Below are positions 15,768 through 27,184 of a stretch of 46,573 nt of DNA, one piece after another. The translations under genes were made by a program, and so were the position numbers. This stretch comes from Gellertiella hungarica (GTDB taxonomy: Bacteria > Pseudomonadota > Alphaproteobacteria > Rhizobiales > Rhizobiaceae). The stretch lies in assembly GCF_014197145.1 (NCBI RefSeq), contig NZ_JACIEZ010000003.1:523396-569968 (forward strand), read 5' to 3'. The notes under the pieces were generated by a model that saw only the letters and a list, made by a program, of their open reading frames with translations, ran no database searches and was not told where the DNA came from. How positions within the stretch are numbered: position 1 is the stretch's first letter; each line of letters opens with the position of its first letter.

Positions 15768-17492
15768 TCAGAAGACGAACATGTCCGACGTGAGCTTGCC
15801 GTTCAGTTCGGCGATCAGGCGCGCCTGATGATTGGTGACGTCGACGACGAACCAGTCGTTGTCGAGGCCGAGGGCGCGGTCGGCAGGGCCGGTCACGGTG
15901 GAGGAAAGGCCGTTCGCGCCGCGGACGGTCCAGATCGCGCCGACATCGTCCGAGACGAGATAGCGTCCGTTGGCCATCGCCCAGCCGGCCCGCAGATCGA
16001 GCGTTCCCGCGGGAATGAGATGGTCCACATGCAGGCCGTGAAGGTCCACCCGGTCTCCGGCATTGATATCCGTGAAGGTGAGGTCGGCAGGCGCGGTTCC
16101 CCGCGAGGCGAAGACGAAGGTGTCATTGCCGCCGCCACCGGAAAAGGCGATCTTCACCGGAGCGCTGCCGGTATGGTTGACGGAGATGGTGGACGAGCCC
16201 GCATTGCCCGTTACCGAGAGGTTCATGCCCGTATCGGGCGCGACCTGACCCGGCGCGGCGAAGGTAAAGGCCGCGCTCGAAACCCCCGGCGCGAGAACGA
16301 CCTTCTCGACATGGTCGATCGCGAAGGCACCGTTCGCCTCCACGCGCACCGTATCGACGCCGCCCCCGGCACCTTCGACGATCCGGTCGCCGGGCGTCTC
16401 CACCACGTAGACATCATTGCCCGCGCCGCCCTGCATCACGTCGCGCCCTGCCCCGCCGACAAGGAGATCGTGCCCTGCCCCGCCGGTCAGCGTGTCGTCT
16501 CCCGCCTGGCCGAAAAGCGCCTTGTTGGAAACCGCGAGCTGGCGGCCGGACGGATCCATCGCCTCACGGCCCCTAAGGGTGTCGGCGGCCGCCGAGCCCG
16601 ATGTCAGGATGTGCAGCGTGCCCCTGTAGCCATAGGCGCCGGCCAGCTCGGCCAGCAGCTTCCCCGCTTCCGGAATGAAGCGCTCCGCCTGCGGCAGGGC
16701 ATAGCTCACGTCGCGGGCGAGCATGGTGGCATAGAGATCCTTGCCCGACTGATCCCGGGCATTGAACAGGAAATGGAGGTTGCGGACGATTTCCGCGATC
16801 CCGTGCTTTTCCGGCACGATGCCGACCCGTTCGGATTCGTCGATCCGCCGAAGCTCGTTCTGGTTCTTGTGATTGTAGCGGATCTCGTACCACAGCGCCC
16901 CGCGCAGGTCGTTGCGGATGGCATATCGCACCCCGTTCCCCACCAGCGCCGGGCTGTTGTAGTACATGGACAGAACCGCCGCCCTTTCCACCGAATCCAT
17001 CAGCGCGGCATCGGCACCGAGCGCTTTTGTCAGGCGGGCATCGATGCTGGAGGCGAAGATGCCCGCGCGGCCGAAAAGCATTTCACCGAGCAGCCTGTCC
17101 TGCTGCGCGGTGGTCAGCGTGAAGCTCTGAAGCGCCGCCTGCTGGGCAGCGGTGCCGGCCTTTCCCGCCATGATGTCCTTGAAGAGCAGCGCGTCGAAGC
17201 TGCGATACGTCCCGCCGATCAGAAGACTGCCGCCCGCCTTGTAGATCGACAGCAGCTTCATGCCCTCCGCCTGGAGCGCCGAAAGGCTGCCGAGCGCGAA
17301 GGTGAGAGCCTTTTTCACGTCGGTGAAGCTGAAGGCATCGATGTTGAACCCCCGGCCGATGGTGGGGTGCGGGTCCCAGGGCGCATTGACGTAGAAGCGG
17401 GAACCGGAGCCCTCGTAGCGCCCGATCAGGCTCGTGGCATAGCTCTCGAAGGCCGCTTCACGCGCAAAGAGGGTCTGTTTCGAAAGGGCCAT
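15768..17492 (-). CDS. RTX-type secreted protein with lysozyme-like N-terminal domain
   Basis: A 574-residue protein. Residues 20-50 (YEGSGSRF...WDPHPTIGRGFNI) show glutamate E27, D40 and T44 in an order that recalls the Glu-Asp-Thr triad of GH24 (T4-type) lysozymes. A helical segment near 170-190 (AAVLSMYYNSPALVG) resembles the later part of that fold. Residues about 327-362 contain three or four GGAGxDxL calcium-binding nonapeptides. A beta-rich region follows, and the extreme C-terminus, LTSDMFVF, looks like a type I secretion signal. The inference is an exported muramidase-like enzyme released through a PrsDE-type transporter; none is encoded nearby. There is no N-terminal signal peptide. 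The start at 17492 has a weak ribosome-binding site, and GTG 17546 is an alternative. Confidence 0.75.
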   Translation of the reverse strand: MALSKQTLFAREAAFESYATSLIGRYEGSGSRFYVNAPWDPHPTIGRGFNIDAFSFTDVKKALTFALGSLSALQAEGMKLLSIYKAGGSLLIGGTYRSFDALLFKDIMAGKAGTAAQQAALQSFTLTTAQQDRLLGEMLFGRAGIFASSIDARLTKALGADAALMDSVERAAVLSMYYNSPALVGNGVRYAIRNDLRGALWYEIRYNHKNQNELRRIDESERVGIVPEKHGIAEIVRNLHFLFNARDQSGKDLYATMLARDVSYALPQAERFIPEAGKLLAELAGAYGYRGTLHILTSGSAAADTLRGREAMDPSGRQLAVSNKALFGQAGDDTLTGGAGHDLLVGGAGRDVMQGGAGNDVYVVETPGDRIVEGAGGGVDTVRVEANGAFAIDHVEKVVLAPGVSSAAFTFAAPGQVAPDTGMNLSVTGNAGSSTISVNHTGSAPVKIAFSGGGGNDTFVFASRGTAPADLTFTDINAGDRVDLHGLHVDHLIPAGTLDLRAGWAMANGRYLVSDDVGAIWTVRGANGLSSTVTGPADRALGLDNDWFVVDVTNHQARLIAELNGKLTSDMFVF

Positions 17493-17582
17493 GGCACGGT
17501 CCGGTGATCGATATCGGCACAGAGCATAGCCGCCAATCGCCACCACCGGGTTGACGGGAATCCTCGCATTCGAACGATTGCC

Positions 17583-17999
17583 TCATGCGGCACCCAGAAA
17601 GAGGTGGGATTCCGATTTCGCGACCCCCTCCATGGCGCGCAGCTCGGTCACCACATGGTTGAACTCGCCGAGCGACGCCACCTCGATCTCGCCGATGAGA
17701 TCCCACAGGCCGTTGGTGGTGTGAAGCGCCGCGATGCCCGGCAACCGCCGAAGGCTGGCCGTCAGGGCCTTGATGTTGCGGCCCGACAGCTCGATCATCA
17801 CCACGCCGCGAATGCGCTCCTGCGCCATCCGGTCCTTCAGGCGCACCGTGAAGCCCCGGATCGTGCCGGAGGCGATCAGCCGGTCGAGCCGCGTCTGCAC
17901 CGTGCCGCGCGCCACGCCGAGCAGCTTTGCAAGAGTCGGCACGGTGGCCCGGGCATTGATCTTCAGCTCCTCGATCAGCCGTCGGTCGAGATCGTCCAT
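17583..17999 (-). CDS. Lrp/AsnC family transcriptional regulator
   Basis: A 138-residue one-component regulator. The N-terminal winged helix-turn-helix (about residues 3-50, DDLDRRLIEELKINARATV...ARGTVQTRLDRL) is followed by the C-terminal RAM or AsnC ligand-binding fold. The domain order and length are those of feast/famine regulators, which usually sense an amino acid. The ATG at 17999 follows GGAGG. It is divergent from the RocB-type peptidase gene with 139 bp between, a layout typical of a local regulator and its target. It likely controls that gene and itself through the palindrome at 18029-18046. Confidence 0.92.
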   Translation of the reverse strand: MDDLDRRLIEELKINARATVPTLAKLLGVARGTVQTRLDRLIASGTIRGFTVRLKDRMAQERIRGVVMIELSGRNIKALTASLRRLPGIAALHTTNGLWDLIGEIEVASLGEFNHVVTELRAMEGVAKSESHLFLGAA

Positions 18000-18028
18000 G
18001 GCACCCTCCCTGCGCATTACGCCAATCC

Positions 18029-18046
18029 TCTGACGATATCGCCAGA
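18029..18046. promoter_or_regulatory. Palindrome in the Lrp/peptidase divergent promoter, candidate Lrp operator
   Basis: TCTGACGATATCGCCAGA is symmetric at 16 of 18 positions. It lies 30 bp upstream of the lrp start and about 90 bp upstream of the peptidase start. Lrp-family regulators bind loosely palindromic 13-17-bp sites, so it is a good candidate, but it is untested. Confidence 0.5.
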
Positions 18047-18138
18047 GAATGACATTTCCGCAAGCAGTTTTGCCGTTTTGTCTGAACGCCACCCTGCCTA
18101 AGCTTGCCGCACATATCATTCCGGAGGAGACCCCACCC

Positions 18139-19794
18139 ATGTCAGAGCACCCCTTCGCCCCCGAGGAGCGATGCCGCGCCCTTTCCGTTGCCATGACCCG
18201 CTGGAAGAGCGAGACGGGAACGGAGGGCGAGCGCGATTTCGGGCCGAAGCTTGCCGCCACCCTTTCGGAATGGCCCTATTTCCGCGCGCATCCCGAGAAC
18301 CTGAAACTGGTCCCGAGCCATGACGGCACCATGAATGTCGTGGCGCTGGTGCGGGGGCAGCCCGGCCACCGCCGGACGCTCGCCTTTGCCGGCCACTACG
18401 ACACCGTTCCTGTTGCCAATTACCGGGATCTTGCCAGCCTGGCCACGGAGCCCGATCTGCTTCTCGACGCCCTCCTCGCCGATCTTGGCTCCCGCGCTCT
18501 CGGCCCGCAGGAGGAGAAGGCGCTGGCCGATTTCGAAAGCGGCGACTTCATCCCCGGCCGCGGGCTTCTCGACATGAAATGCGGCCTTGCCGCCGGCCTT
18601 GCCGTCCTCGAGCATTTCACCGCGCGGAGCGATCTGGCGGGCAACCTGCTTTTCATGGCCACCCCGGACGAGGAGCGCAATTCCCGCGGCATGCGCTCCA
18701 TGCGCGATGCGCTGCCCGGCCTTGCCCGCGAATGGGATCTCGAGATCGTCGGCGGCATCAACCTCGATTCCACCAGCGACCAGGGAGACGGGGCGGAAGG
18801 CCGCGCGATCTATCGCGGTACCATCGGCAAGCTCCTGCCTTTCGCCTATGTGATCGGCCAGCCCTCCCATGCGAGCTATCCCTTCGAGGGGGTGAGCGCC
18901 CATCTGATCGCGGCGGAAATCCTGCGCCGCATCGAGGCCAATCCCGCGCTGTGCGACACCGGCGATGGCGAGGTTTCCCCGCCGCCGATCTGCCTGGAAG
19001 GCAAGGATTTTCGCGGCGGCTACGATGTCACCACGCCGGACGCGGTCTGGCTCGGCTTCAACTGGCTGTTCCACAGCTGGTCCCAGGACCGGCTGCTGGC
19101 CCGCTTCAACGGCATCGTGACCGAAGCAGTGGAATGGGCGACCGCAACGCTTGCAGGGCATGCGGAGGCCTATGCCGCCCTTTCCGGCACCGGCCGCGCC
19201 GAAATCGAGCCGGGTTTCGTCATGTCCTTCGCCGAACTCAAGGCAAGGGCGTTCGCGGCCGGAGGGCCGGCGGCGGAGGAGCGATTCGCCGCAAGGGCGC
19301 AGGAGGTCGCCGCCCTCGGAAATCCGCTGGAGACCAGCCGCCTGCTGACAGCCCATCTGATCGCGGAAGCGAGGCTGACCGGACCGGCGGTGGTGACCGG
19401 CATCGCCGGGCTTCATTATCCGCCGACCCGGCTCGACAGCACCTCTCCCCCCACCGATGCATTCGAGGCGGCCATCGAGGCGGCGCGGCAGGAGATGGAG
19501 GAGCGGCACCGCGTCGGCATCCGCTACCGCAACATCTTCACCGGCATCTCCGACATGAGCTTCTTCGGTCACCGGCCGCCGGAGGCGGCGATCGAGGCGG
19601 TGGCCGGCAACACCGCCGATCCCGCCATGGTTGATCGTCCGCCGGCGGAGGCGCTGGTCTTTCCGGTGGTAAACATCGGTCCCTGGGGGCGCGAATACCA
19701 CCAGCGGCTGGAAAGAGCCCATGCCCGTTACGCCTTCCGCGATCTGCCGATTTTCCTGCAGCGGATCGTACTGCAACTTTTGATGGCCCAATAA
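18139..19794 (+). CDS. M20 family metallopeptidase, RocB type
   Basis: This 551-residue zinc-dependent amidohydrolase or peptidase has all M20 metal-site motifs: GHYDTVP (H86, D88), LLDMKCGL (D145) and TPDEERNSRG (catalytic E178, metal E179). Overall length and the extended C-terminal half match the RocB branch, which takes part in arginine and ornithine use in some bacteria. It is longer than ordinary ArgE or DapE enzymes. It is expected to be cytosolic, with no signal peptide. The divergent Lrp-family gene suggests induction by an amino acid. The substrate is inferred only from family. The ATG follows CCGGAGGAG. Confidence 0.88.
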   Translation: MSEHPFAPEERCRALSVAMTRWKSETGTEGERDFGPKLAATLSEWPYFRAHPENLKLVPSHDGTMNVVALVRGQPGHRRTLAFAGHYDTVPVANYRDLASLATEPDLLLDALLADLGSRALGPQEEKALADFESGDFIPGRGLLDMKCGLAAGLAVLEHFTARSDLAGNLLFMATPDEERNSRGMRSMRDALPGLAREWDLEIVGGINLDSTSDQGDGAEGRAIYRGTIGKLLPFAYVIGQPSHASYPFEGVSAHLIAAEILRRIEANPALCDTGDGEVSPPPICLEGKDFRGGYDVTTPDAVWLGFNWLFHSWSQDRLLARFNGIVTEAVEWATATLAGHAEAYAALSGTGRAEIEPGFVMSFAELKARAFAAGGPAAEERFAARAQEVAALGNPLETSRLLTAHLIAEARLTGPAVVTGIAGLHYPPTRLDSTSPPTDAFEAAIEAARQEMEERHRVGIRYRNIFTGISDMSFFGHRPPEAAIEAVAGNTADPAMVDRPPAEALVFPVVNIGPWGREYHQRLERAHARYAFRDLPIFLQRIVLQLLMAQ

Positions 19795-19909
19795 TAATCC
19801 TCCGAAACCGGGTCGGGCGGCGGATGCAAAATTGAAAAAAGACAGCTATGGTCCGCTCCGCAAGCGTCACGCTGCGGACCTGCGTCCGCCTCTTTCAAAA
19901 GGTTCGACT

Positions 19910-20401
19910 ATGAAAAAAGCAATCATTGCTGCCCTTCTCCTGGCTTTGGCTCCGGCTGCCTCCTACGCCGGTACGCTGAACTTCCCGAGCGATGCGCCGG
20001 CAGCGACCATCACCATCCCGGACGACTGGAAGCCGGAAGAGACCGATTCCGGTATCCAGGCCGAATCGCCGGATGGCGCGATCTACATGTCCATCGACGT
20101 CGCAGGCGCCGAGAACGTGGAAAAGGTCATCCAGGACGCCATCACCTTCCTGAAGGACCGCGGCGTCACCGTCGACCCGGCCAGCCAGAAGGAAACCGAC
20201 AACGAGCTGAACGGCATGCCGGTCAAGAACTTCGACTGGAACGGCAAGGACGAGAACGGCGACGTCTCGATCGCCCTCTCGCTCGTGCAGCCGAGCGAAG
20301 ACAAGCTCCTGGTCCTCACCTACTGGGGCACCCAGGGCGACCAGGACAAGCACAACGACGCCATCGTCGCCATGCTCGCCTCGCTGAAGCCTGCCCAGTA
20401 A
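19910..20401 (+). CDS. Secreted or periplasmic hypothetical protein, 163 residues
   Basis: The protein starts with a textbook Sec signal (MKKAI, a leucine/alanine core, and cleavage after ASYA, near residue 20). The mature part is acidic and soluble, with an opening such as TLNFPSDAPAATITIPDDW and a C-terminal VAMLASLKPAQ. It has no cysteines or lipobox, so it should be free in the periplasm. It resembles small rhizobial periplasmic proteins of unknown function; I cannot name a family. It is expressed alone: a strong terminator follows 27 bp after the stop codon. Confidence 0.85.
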   Translation: MKKAIIAALLLALAPAASYAGTLNFPSDAPAATITIPDDWKPEETDSGIQAESPDGAIYMSIDVAGAENVEKVIQDAITFLKDRGVTVDPASQKETDNELNGMPVKNFDWNGKDENGDVSIALSLVQPSEDKLLVLTYWGTQGDQDKHNDAIVAMLASLKPAQ

Positions 20402-20428
20402 GCGGCCGGATTCAATCAGCCTTTCGGA

Positions 20429-20457
20429 GCCCTGCCGTCCTGCGGCAGGGCTTTTTT
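20429..20457 (+). terminator. Intrinsic terminator of the periplasmic protein gene
   Basis: GCCCTGCCG and CGGCAGGGC pair around a five-base loop and are followed by six Ts. Confidence 0.92.
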
Positions 20458-20533
20458 CATGTGGGCCGACGGAACAACCTTTCCTTGCGCGGTGTTCTTC
20501 ATGCGTATCGAACAGGACAGGAGACCGAAGGCC

Positions 20534-20773
20534 ATGCGCGGTTTGAACATCATTACCCTGCTTCTCATCATCATCGGCGGCGTGAACTGGCTGCTCGTCG
20601 GCCTTGCCGACTACGACCTCGTGGCCGCTCTCAGCGGTGGCCAGGATACCGCCCTCGCCACGATCATCTATGTGGCAGTCGGCGTTTCTGCCCTCTGGCA
20701 GCTGGTGCCGTTCTTCAAGGCCATGTCGGTCGGCGAAGAGCTGGCCGAAGCCGGCACGCGCCGCACCTACTGA
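20534..20773 (+). CDS. DUF378 family small membrane protein
   Basis: A 79-residue protein with two hydrophobic helices (about residues 5-25 and 40-62) separated by a short loop, and the LLIIIGGVNWLLVGL segment that marks the DUF378 family. It is an inner-membrane protein of unknown function. The start was placed at 20534, where an AGGAGA ribosome-binding site lies ten bases upstream; earlier in-frame starts would overlap the previous terminator or add a polar tail. It is flanked by terminators on both sides, so it is an independent transcript. Confidence 0.85.
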   Translation: MRGLNIITLLLIIIGGVNWLLVGLADYDLVAALSGGQDTALATIIYVAVGVSALWQLVPFFKAMSVGEELAEAGTRRTY

Positions 20774-20802
20774 TCCGCGAGATCATCCCCCCGAGGAATC
20801 GA

Positions 20803-20830
20803 GGGCCCCGCAGCGATGCGGGGCCCTTTT
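20803..20830 (+). terminator. Intrinsic terminator of the DUF378 gene
   Basis: GGGCCCCGCA and TGCGGGGCCC form a 10-bp stem around GCGA, followed by TTTT. It lies in front of the convergent rarA gene and could also act on it. Confidence 0.88.
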
Positions 20831-20902
20831 GTCGTTGAGAAACCGATTCATGTTGCTCGCGATCCGATTCAGCAAACCGCGCCAAGCACCTGATGCGGAA
20901 TC

Positions 20903-22212
20903 CTATTTGGCATTCCGCTCCCGTCTCAGCTTCGACCACCAGTCCAGCCGCTTGCGGATCTCGCGCTCGAAGCCGCGTTCTGGCGGATCGTAGAACTGCC
21001 GCCGCCCCATCTTTTCCGGAAAATAGTCCTGGCCGGAAAAGGCGTCCGGTTCGTCATGGTCATAGCGGTAGCCGTCCCCATAGCCCTCGCCCTTCATCAG
21101 CTTGGTCGGCGCATTGAGAATATGCTTCGGCGGAAGCAGCGAACCGTTCTCCTTCGCCGCCCGCATGGCGGCCTTGTAGGCGGTATAGACGCCGTTGGAT
21201 TTCGGTGCGGTCGCCAGATAGACGCAGGCCTCCGCCAGCGCGAGCTCTCCTTCCGGCGAGCCGAGAAAATCATAGGCGTCCTTGGCCGCATTGCAGACCA
21301 CCAGCGCCTGCGGATCGGCAAGGCCGATATCCTCGACCGCCATGCGCACCAGTCGCCGCCCGATGAAGAGCGGGTCCTCGCCGGCATCGAACATGCGGCA
21401 GAGGTAGTAGAGCGCGGCATCGGGATCGGAACCGCGGACGGATTTGTGGAGCGCGGAAATGAGGTTGTAGTGGCCGTCCTGCCCCTTGTCATAGACCGGA
21501 GCGCGGCGCTGGACGACCCGGGAGAGGCCTTCCGTATCGAAGACCTCGCCCTGTCGCGCTGCCCGCCACACCTCTTCGGCCAGTGTCAGCGCGGCGCGGC
21601 CATCGCCATCCGCCATGCGGATGAGGGCCGCGCGGGCATCCGCATCGAGCGGCAGCGGCCGCTCCTCCACGGTTTCGGCGCGCGAGAGGAGATGCTCGAG
21701 GCTCGCCTCGTCATGCGCCCTGAAGGTCAGCACCCGGGCCCGCGACAGCAATGCGGCATTGAGCTCGAAAGACGGGTTCTCCGTCGTCGCGCCGACGAGG
21801 ATCACGGTCCCGTCCTCCATGACCGGCAGGAAACTGTCCTGCTGGGCACGGTTGAAGCGATGGATCTCGTCCACGAAGAGCAGGGTCTGGCGGCCGTTCA
21901 TCCGCCGCGCGCGGGCGGCTTCGAACACCTTCTTCAGGTCCGCCACGCCGGAAAAGATCGCGGAAATCTGCTCGAAGGCAAGCCCCGCCTCGCCGGAGAG
22001 CAACCGTGCGACGGTGGTCTTGCCGGTGCCGGGCGGCCCCCAGAAGATCATCGAGCCCAGGGTCCCGCTTTCGATCATGCGCGTCAGCACGCCGTCCGGA
22101 CCCGTCAGGTGCTCCTGGCCGGAGACTTCGCCGAGATTGGCGGGGCGCAGCCGGTCGGCCAGCGGTCTGCGACTGGCGACATCGTCGGGTATGCGCGGCG
22201 AAAACAGGTCGC

Positions 22213-22216
<4 letters not shown>
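20903..22216 (-). CDS. rarA: Replication-associated recombination protein A (RarA/MgsA), AAA+ ATPase
   Basis: A 437-residue clamp-loader-like AAA+ ATPase related to Mgs1 and WRNIP1, acting at stalled replication forks. Walker A is GPPGTGKT (residues 60-67) and Walker B LLFVDEIHR (112-120). Sensor 1 lies in GATTENPSF, and the C-terminal tetramerisation region with YKAAMRAAKENGS and PTKLMKGEGYGDGYRYDHD is characteristic of RarA. The start codon overlaps the stop of the upstream DegP-type gene by four bases (ATGA), so the two should be translationally coupled. The link between an envelope protease and a replication protein is conserved in several alphaproteobacteria but has no obvious functional reason. 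Confidence 0.95.
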
Positions 22217-23616
<1,400 letters not shown>

Positions 23617-24106
23617 GCTGATTCCCTTTCGATCTCTCCACCGGAAGATGGTCGCTTGCAGCTTCGATGAAAAGGGGGCGAAAGCATGAAGATGACCGTT
23701 GCGGGCGATGGCCGACTGTCCCGCATGCCGTCGATTTTGCGCTACTGCCCCCTTGTGCCGGGAGCAGCGTGGGGTTGGAGGGGCTGTAGTGCGCTTGGGC
23801 CGCGCGCGGCGTCGAGTGTGCCGATGCGCACCCCCCTCTGCCCTGCCGGGCATCTCCCCCTCAAGGGGGGAGATCGACCGTAGTCTTTTGGTTTCCCCAA
23901 ATAACAAGCGTCTCAATTGCAGATACGCTTGCGAGGGACTGCCTACATAAACCCCATCCCGATCTCCCCCCTTGAGGGGGAGATGCCCGGCAGGGCAGAG
24001 GGGGGTGCGGTGCGTCACACTCAACCCAGTGCGAGGCAGAGCGGGGTGCGGTGCCTAGCCCTCGCCGTCCCGCGGACACCACGTGGTGCCCCCTCGTGAC
24101 GCCCCG
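23617..24106. other. 490-bp intergenic region between ilvD and the DegP-type gene
   Basis: No gene is supported here. It holds the protease promoter on its left and the palindromic element at 23829-24007. Nearer ilvD lies a small palindrome, GGACACCACGTGGTGCCCC (about 24074-24092), which may help end ilvD transcription. The sequence GGGGTGCGGTGC, which ends the large element, occurs a second time near 24041, so a fragment of another copy may be present. Confidence 0.6.
23829..24007. repeat. Large palindromic interspersed element, copy 1
   Basis: Two perfectly complementary 48-bp arms (23829-23876 and 23960-24007) flank an 83-bp centre. The arms begin CACCCCCCTCTG and include a nested hairpin, ATCTCCCCC/GGGGGGAGAT. 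The same element occurs at 31157-31340 in reverse orientation, with a homologous centre. It looks like a rhizobial mosaic-type intergenic repeat. Confidence 0.88.
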
Positions 24107-25948
24107 TTACTTCAGCAAGCTGAGGTCGCGGACGGCGCCCTTGTCGGCGCTGGTGGCGAAGGCGGCGTAGACCTTGAGGGCGGTGGAGACGGCGCGTTTG
24201 CGGGGTTCGGCGGGCTGCCAGCCCTTCTTGTCCTGCTCGGCGCGGCGGGTCGCAAGTTCGGCTTCCGACACCCGCAGGCTGATGCCGCGGTTGGGGATGT
24301 CGATGTCGATCATGTCGCCGTCGCGCACGAGGCCGATGACGCCGCCATTGGCGGCTTCCGGCGAGACGTGGCCGATGGAGAGGCCCGAGGTGCCGCCGGA
24401 GAAGCGGCCGTCGGTGACGAGTGCGCAGGCCTTGCCCAGGCCCTTCGACTTCAGGTAGCTCGTGGGATAGAGCATTTCCTGCATGCCCGGGCCGCCCTTC
24501 GGGCCCTCGTAGCGGATAACCACCACGTCGCCGGCCTTGATCTCGTTCGACAGGATGGCCTTGACGGCCGCATCCTGGCTTTCGAAGACGCGGGCCGGAC
24601 CCGAGAAGACGAGGATCGATTCATCGACGCCTGCCGTCTTGACGATGCAGCCATCGACAGCGAGGTTGCCCTTCAGCACGGCCAGGCCGCCATCCTTGGA
24701 GAAGGGATGCTGCGCATCGCGGATGACGCCGTTTTCGCGGTCGAGATCGAGCTCCTCCCAGCGTGCCTCCTGGCTGAAGGCGACCTGGGTCGGAATGCCG
24801 CCGGGCGCAGCCGAGAACAGCTTGTGGGCTGCCGGATTGTCGGTGATGGCGATATCCCAGTTGTCGAGCGCCTCGCGCATGGAGCTGGAATGCACGGTCG
24901 GCAGGTCGCTGTGCAGCAGGCCTGCCCGATCCAGTTCGCCGAGGATCGCCATGATGCCGCCGGCACGGTGGACGTCTTCCATGTGCACGTCCGACTTGGC
25001 CGGCGCGACCTTCGACAGGCAGGGTACCTTGCGCGACAGACGGTCGATGTCGTCCATGGTGAAGTCGATCTCGCCCTCATGGGCGGCGGCAAGCACGTGG
25101 AGCACGGTGTTGGTGGAACCGCCCATGGCGATATCGAGCGCCATGGCGTTCTCGAAGGCGCGCTTGTTGGCGATCGAGCGCGGCAGGACACTTGCGTCTT
25201 CCTGCTCGTACCAGCGGCGGGCGAGATCGACCACGCGGCGGCCGGCCTCCAGGAAAAGCTGCTTGCGATCCGCATGGGTGGCAAGCGTGGAGCCGTTGCC
25301 CGGCAGCGAAAGGCCGAGCGCTTCCGTCAGACAGTTCATCGAATTGGCCGTGAACATGCCCGAGCAGGAGCCGCAGGTGGGGCAGGCCGAACGCTCGATG
25401 ACCTTAACGTCCTCGTCGGAAACATTGTCGTCCGCGGCGGCAACCATGGCATCGACGAGGTCGAGCGCATGCTTCTTGCCGTGCAGCACCACCTTGCCCG
25501 CTTCCATCGGACCGCCGGACACGAAGACGGCGGGAATGTTGAGGCGCATGGCAGCCATCAGCATGCCGGGAGTGATCTTGTCGCAGTTCGAGATGCAGAC
25601 CATGGCGTCGGCGCAATGCGCATTGACCATGTATTCGACGCTGTCGGCGATGATTTCGCGCGACGGCAGCGAATAGAGCATGCCGTCATGGCCCATGGCG
25701 ATGCCGTCGTCGACGGCGATGGTGTTGAATTCCTTGGCGACGCCACCGGCCGCCTCGATTTCGCGCGCGACGAGCTGGCCAAGGTCCTTCAGGTGCACGT
25801 GACCAGGCACGAACTGGGTGAAGGAATTCACCACCGCGATGATCGGCTTGCCGAAATCGCTGTCCTTCATGCCCGTGGCACGCCACAACCCGCGTGCACC
25901 GGCCATGTTGCGGCCATGGGTCGTGGTTCTGGAACGGTAGGCAGGCAT
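24107..25948 (-). CDS. ilvD: Dihydroxy-acid dehydratase
   Basis: This 613-residue cytosolic Fe-S enzyme is the third step in isoleucine and valine synthesis. It dehydrates 2,3-dihydroxy-3-methylvalerate and its isovalerate analogue to the keto acids. Conserved cluster cysteines are visible in SNCDKITPG (C122) and TCGSCSGMF (C192, C195), at the same positions as in the Escherichia coli protein. The [11 protein letters not shown] loop and [19 protein letters not shown] motif near the C-terminus are also typical. It is full length. Start and length match the family. It is the only branched-chain gene in the window. Confidence 0.97.
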   Translation of the reverse strand: MPAYRSRTTTHGRNMAGARGLWRATGMKDSDFGKPIIAVVNSFTQFVPGHVHLKDLGQLVAREIEAAGGVAKEFNTIAVDDGIAMGHDGMLYSLPSREIIADSVEYMVNAHCADAMVCISNCDKITPGMLMAAMRLNIPAVFVSGGPMEAGKVVLHGKKHALDLVDAMVAAADDNVSDEDVKVIERSACPTCGSCSGMFTANSMNCLTEALGLSLPGNGSTLATHADRKQLFLEAGRRVVDLARRWYEQEDASVLPRSIANKRAFENAMALDIAMGGSTNTVLHVLAAAHEGEIDFTMDDIDRLSRKVPCLSKVAPAKSDVHMEDVHRAGGIMAILGELDRAGLLHSDLPTVHSSSMREALDNWDIAITDNPAAHKLFSAAPGGIPTQVAFSQEARWEELDLDRENGVIRDAQHPFSKDGGLAVLKGNLAVDGCIVKTAGVDESILVFSGPARVFESQDAAVKAILSNEIKAGDVVVIRYEGPKGGPGMQEMLYPTSYLKSKGLGKACALVTDGRFSGGTSGLSIGHVSPEAANGGVIGLVRDGDMIDIDIPNRGISLRVSEAELATRRAEQDKKGWQPAEPRKRAVSTALKVYAAFATSADKGAVRDLSLLK

Positions 25949-26238
25949 GGGTTTGTCCTCGAATAGAGCTTCAGGGGTTGGGGCGGATGCCGCAGCCGGC
26001 GGCAGGGGCCTCGCAAGCCCGATTTCCTACCGGAAAGGGCCCGGGCTGTCACTATCACCTCGGGCCAAAGCGGTACGCCTGCCATGGGGCGTTTTTTTGT
26101 TGGCGGGCAGAAACAATTCCGCTCCCGGCTTCGTATTCACTTCCGAGTACACGAAAATGTGGTCAGGCTGCCCCTTTTCCTGCCGCGTGCGGCGGATAAG
26201 ACAGGAAGCAGACGACGAGCCCCGATGAGGACAGCATC
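25949..26238. promoter_or_regulatory. Divergent promoter region ilvD / msrP
   Basis: A 290-bp non-coding stretch separates the divergent ilvD and msrP genes. I see no clear operator, riboswitch or leader peptide ahead of ilvD. The right half is relatively AT-rich and presumably holds the msrP promoter. Confidence 0.4.
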
Positions 26239-27183
26239 ATGCCGAGCTTCAAGGTACCGAAAATCCCCTCCAGCGAAATCACCCCGCAGCGCATCTATGC
26301 CCGGCGCCGTGAGATCCTCGGCCTCATGGCCGGCGGCGCGGCGCTGGCCGCCGCCCCATCCGCATTTGCAGCGGCCCTGAAGACGGTGCCCTCCCCCTAC
26401 AGGCTCGACGAGGAGCTGACGCCCAGGGAGAGCGTGACCACCTACAACAACTTCTACGAATTCGGGACCGACAAGGGCGACCCGGCCGCCAACTCCGGTA
26501 CGTTCAAGCCCATGCCCTGGACCGTGGAGGTGGGCGGCATGGTGGCCAAGCCGAAAACCTTCGGCCTGGAAGACCTGATGAAGGCCTATCCCATCGAGGA
26601 GCGCATCTACCGGATGCGCTGCGTCGAGGCCTGGAGCATGGTGATCCCCTGGAACGGCTTTCCGCTTGCTTCGCTGCTGAAGGCGGTGGAACCGCTCGGC
26701 TCGGCGAAATACGTGGCCTTCGAAAGCGTGGTGCGGCCGGAGGAAATGCCGGGCCAGACGGGCGGCTTCCAGCCCCTGCCCTGGCCCTATGTGGAGGGCT
26801 TGCGGCTGGACGAGGCGATGCATCCCCTCACCCTTCTTGCCGTCGGGCTTTACGGCGAGACGCTGCCCAACCAGAACGGCGCGCCGATCCGCCTGGTCGT
26901 TCCGTGGAAATACGGCTTCAAGGGTATCAAGTCGATCGTCAAGATCACGCTGACCGACAAGCAGCCGCCTTCCACCTGGAACATTCTCGCGCCGCAGGAA
27001 TACGGCTTCTATTCCAACGTCAATCCGGCAGTCGATCATCCGCGCTGGAGCCAGGCGACGGAGCGGCGGATCGGCACCGGCGGCTTCTTTGGCACGAGCC
27101 GGGTCGATACCCTGCCCTTCAACGGCTATGCGGACGACGTGGCGAGCCTTTATGCCGGCATGGACCTGAAGGCGAACTTCTGA
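26239..27183 (+). CDS. msrP: Periplasmic protein-methionine-sulfoxide reductase, molybdopterin subunit MsrP (YedY)
   Basis: A 314-residue molybdenum enzyme that repairs oxidised methionines, both sulfoxide forms, in envelope proteins using electrons from the quinone pool. A twin-arginine export signal, [18 protein letters not shown], lies at residues 21-38, so it is exported folded with its cofactor. C128 in [10 protein letters not shown] is the molybdenum ligand, and [16 protein letters not shown] is the cofactor-binding signature of the family. The msrQ gene follows with a one-base gap, giving the complete two-component system. Length is normal. Confidence 0.96.
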   Translation: MPSFKVPKIPSSEITPQRIYARRREILGLMAGGAALAAAPSAFAAALKTVPSPYRLDEELTPRESVTTYNNFYEFGTDKGDPAANSGTFKPMPWTVEVGGMVAKPKTFGLEDLMKAYPIEERIYRMRCVEAWSMVIPWNGFPLASLLKAVEPLGSAKYVAFESVVRPEEMPGQTGGFQPLPWPYVEGLRLDEAMHPLTLLAVGLYGETLPNQNGAPIRLVVPWKYGFKGIKSIVKITLTDKQPPSTWNILAPQEYGFYSNVNPAVDHPRWSQATERRIGTGGFFGTSRVDTLPFNGYADDVASLYAGMDLKANF

Positions 27184-27184
27184 G

